Shown: piece by piece, positions 63,669-64,000 of the stretch
Layout of the letters: each line of letters starts with the position of its first letter
Numbering within the stretch: position 1 is the stretch's first letter
Assembly (NCBI RefSeq): GCF_003131185.1
Contig: NZ_QFFU01000001.1
Location: 186,001 to 250,000, forward strand
DNA length: 64,000 nucleotides
Source of the DNA: Pseudomonas ovata
Lineage (GTDB): Bacteria > Pseudomonadota > Gammaproteobacteria > Pseudomonadales > Pseudomonadaceae
Reading direction: 5' to 3'
Notes under the pieces: generated by a model
Databases searched by the model: none
The model's input: only the letters and a program-made list of their open reading frames with translations
What the model was told of the DNA's origin: nothing
Position numbers and translations under genes: made by a program

Positions 63669-64000
63669 ATGACCGACGTACACGACAAGCACTACATCCT
63701 TGCCCTGGACCAGGGCACGACCAGCTCACGCGCCATCGTTTTCGACCGTGATGCCAATGTGATCAGTACCGCCCAGAGCGAATTCACCCAGCATTACCCG
63801 CAAGCCGGCTGGGTCGAACATGACCCCATGGAAATCTTTGCCACCCAGAGTGCCTGCATGACCCAGGCCCTGGCCCAGGCCAACCTGCACCACGACCAGA
63901 TTGCCGCGATCGGGATCACCAACCAGCGCGAAACGACGCTGGTCTGGGAAAAGAGCAGCGGCCGCCCCATTCACAACGCCATCGTCTGGCAATGCCGGCG
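63669..64000 (+). CDS. glpK: Glycerol kinase (partial, runs off window)
   Basis: The N-terminal 110 codons of glycerol kinase, open to the end of the window, so it is truncated only by the window edge. [20 protein letters not shown] contains the ATP phosphate loop [13 protein letters not shown], and [11 protein letters not shown] and [15 protein letters not shown] are conserved in FGGY-family glycerol kinases. It phosphorylates glycerol to glycerol 3-phosphate, trapping what GlpF admits. It forms an operon with glpF, probably under a GlpR-type operator. Confidence 0.97.
   Translation, partial: MTDVHDKHYILALDQGTTSSRAIVFDRDANVISTAQSEFTQHYPQAGWVEHDPMEIFATQSACMTQALAQANLHHDQIAAIGITNQRETTLVWEKSSGRPIHNAIVWQCR

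Overview
The window is a gene-dense, GC-rich stretch of a Pseudomonas chromosome, most likely from the P. putida group. The basis is gene content and order: argG, motY, pyrC, rnt, bfd, bfr, grxD and argF-glpFK run together, the Exo/ligase/Lhr/MPE repair genes and an MvaT-family relative are present, and REP/REPIN sequences of the TAGGAGCG type are frequent. No rRNA, tRNA, CRISPR, phage or insertion sequence was seen. Both edges cut through continuing chromosome; glpK runs off the right end.

Region 1 (0-16 kb) holds pdxH, an OmpA-type lipoprotein with a threefold WPF repeat, a serine esterase, dinG, a CopD-like membrane protein, a glycine-rich secreted protein, a second OmpA lipoprotein, two SEC-C metal-motif proteins, an STN-containing TonB receptor without its own sigma factor, an LEA14-like lipoprotein and a penicillin-acylase lipoprotein.

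Region 2 (16-32.5 kb) is more accessory. It has a hybrid histidine kinase, an unknown gene convergent with a YezG-like immunity protein, a Fur-controlled FecI-FecR-TonB receptor system, a DUF2254 membrane protein, a DUF4303/HEAT protein and an HWE-type kinase. The last three lie between two clusters of tandem REPINs whose 82-bp spacers each carry a perfect IHF consensus. A GFA enzyme, a DUF4304 protein, and a divergent MocR regulator with an EamA exporter follow.

Region 3 (32.9-43.4 kb) carries the four-gene Exo-ligase-Lhr-MPE DNA repair set. It is split into two overlapping gene pairs by a five-gene basic amino acid uptake operon (aotJQMOP-like), and REP pairs lie on both sides of that operon.

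Region 4 (43.4-64 kb) is mostly housekeeping: dcd, a cold-shock gene, apbC, metG, an orphan soluble RnfB, nth, argG, motY, pyrC-rnt, bfd, bfr, grxD, argF with an overlapping ABC ATPase, a YbaK deacylase, and glpF-glpK. Inside it sits a visibly AT-richer stretch (about 51.0-53.2 kb). This stretch holds a two-HTH hypothetical protein and a small protein that matches the oligomerisation half of MvaT/TurB but has no DNA-binding half. That gene is a candidate natural antagonist of the H-NS-like silencers and is the most interesting single item in the window. The bacterioferritin has also lost four ferroxidase ligands while keeping the haem methionine.
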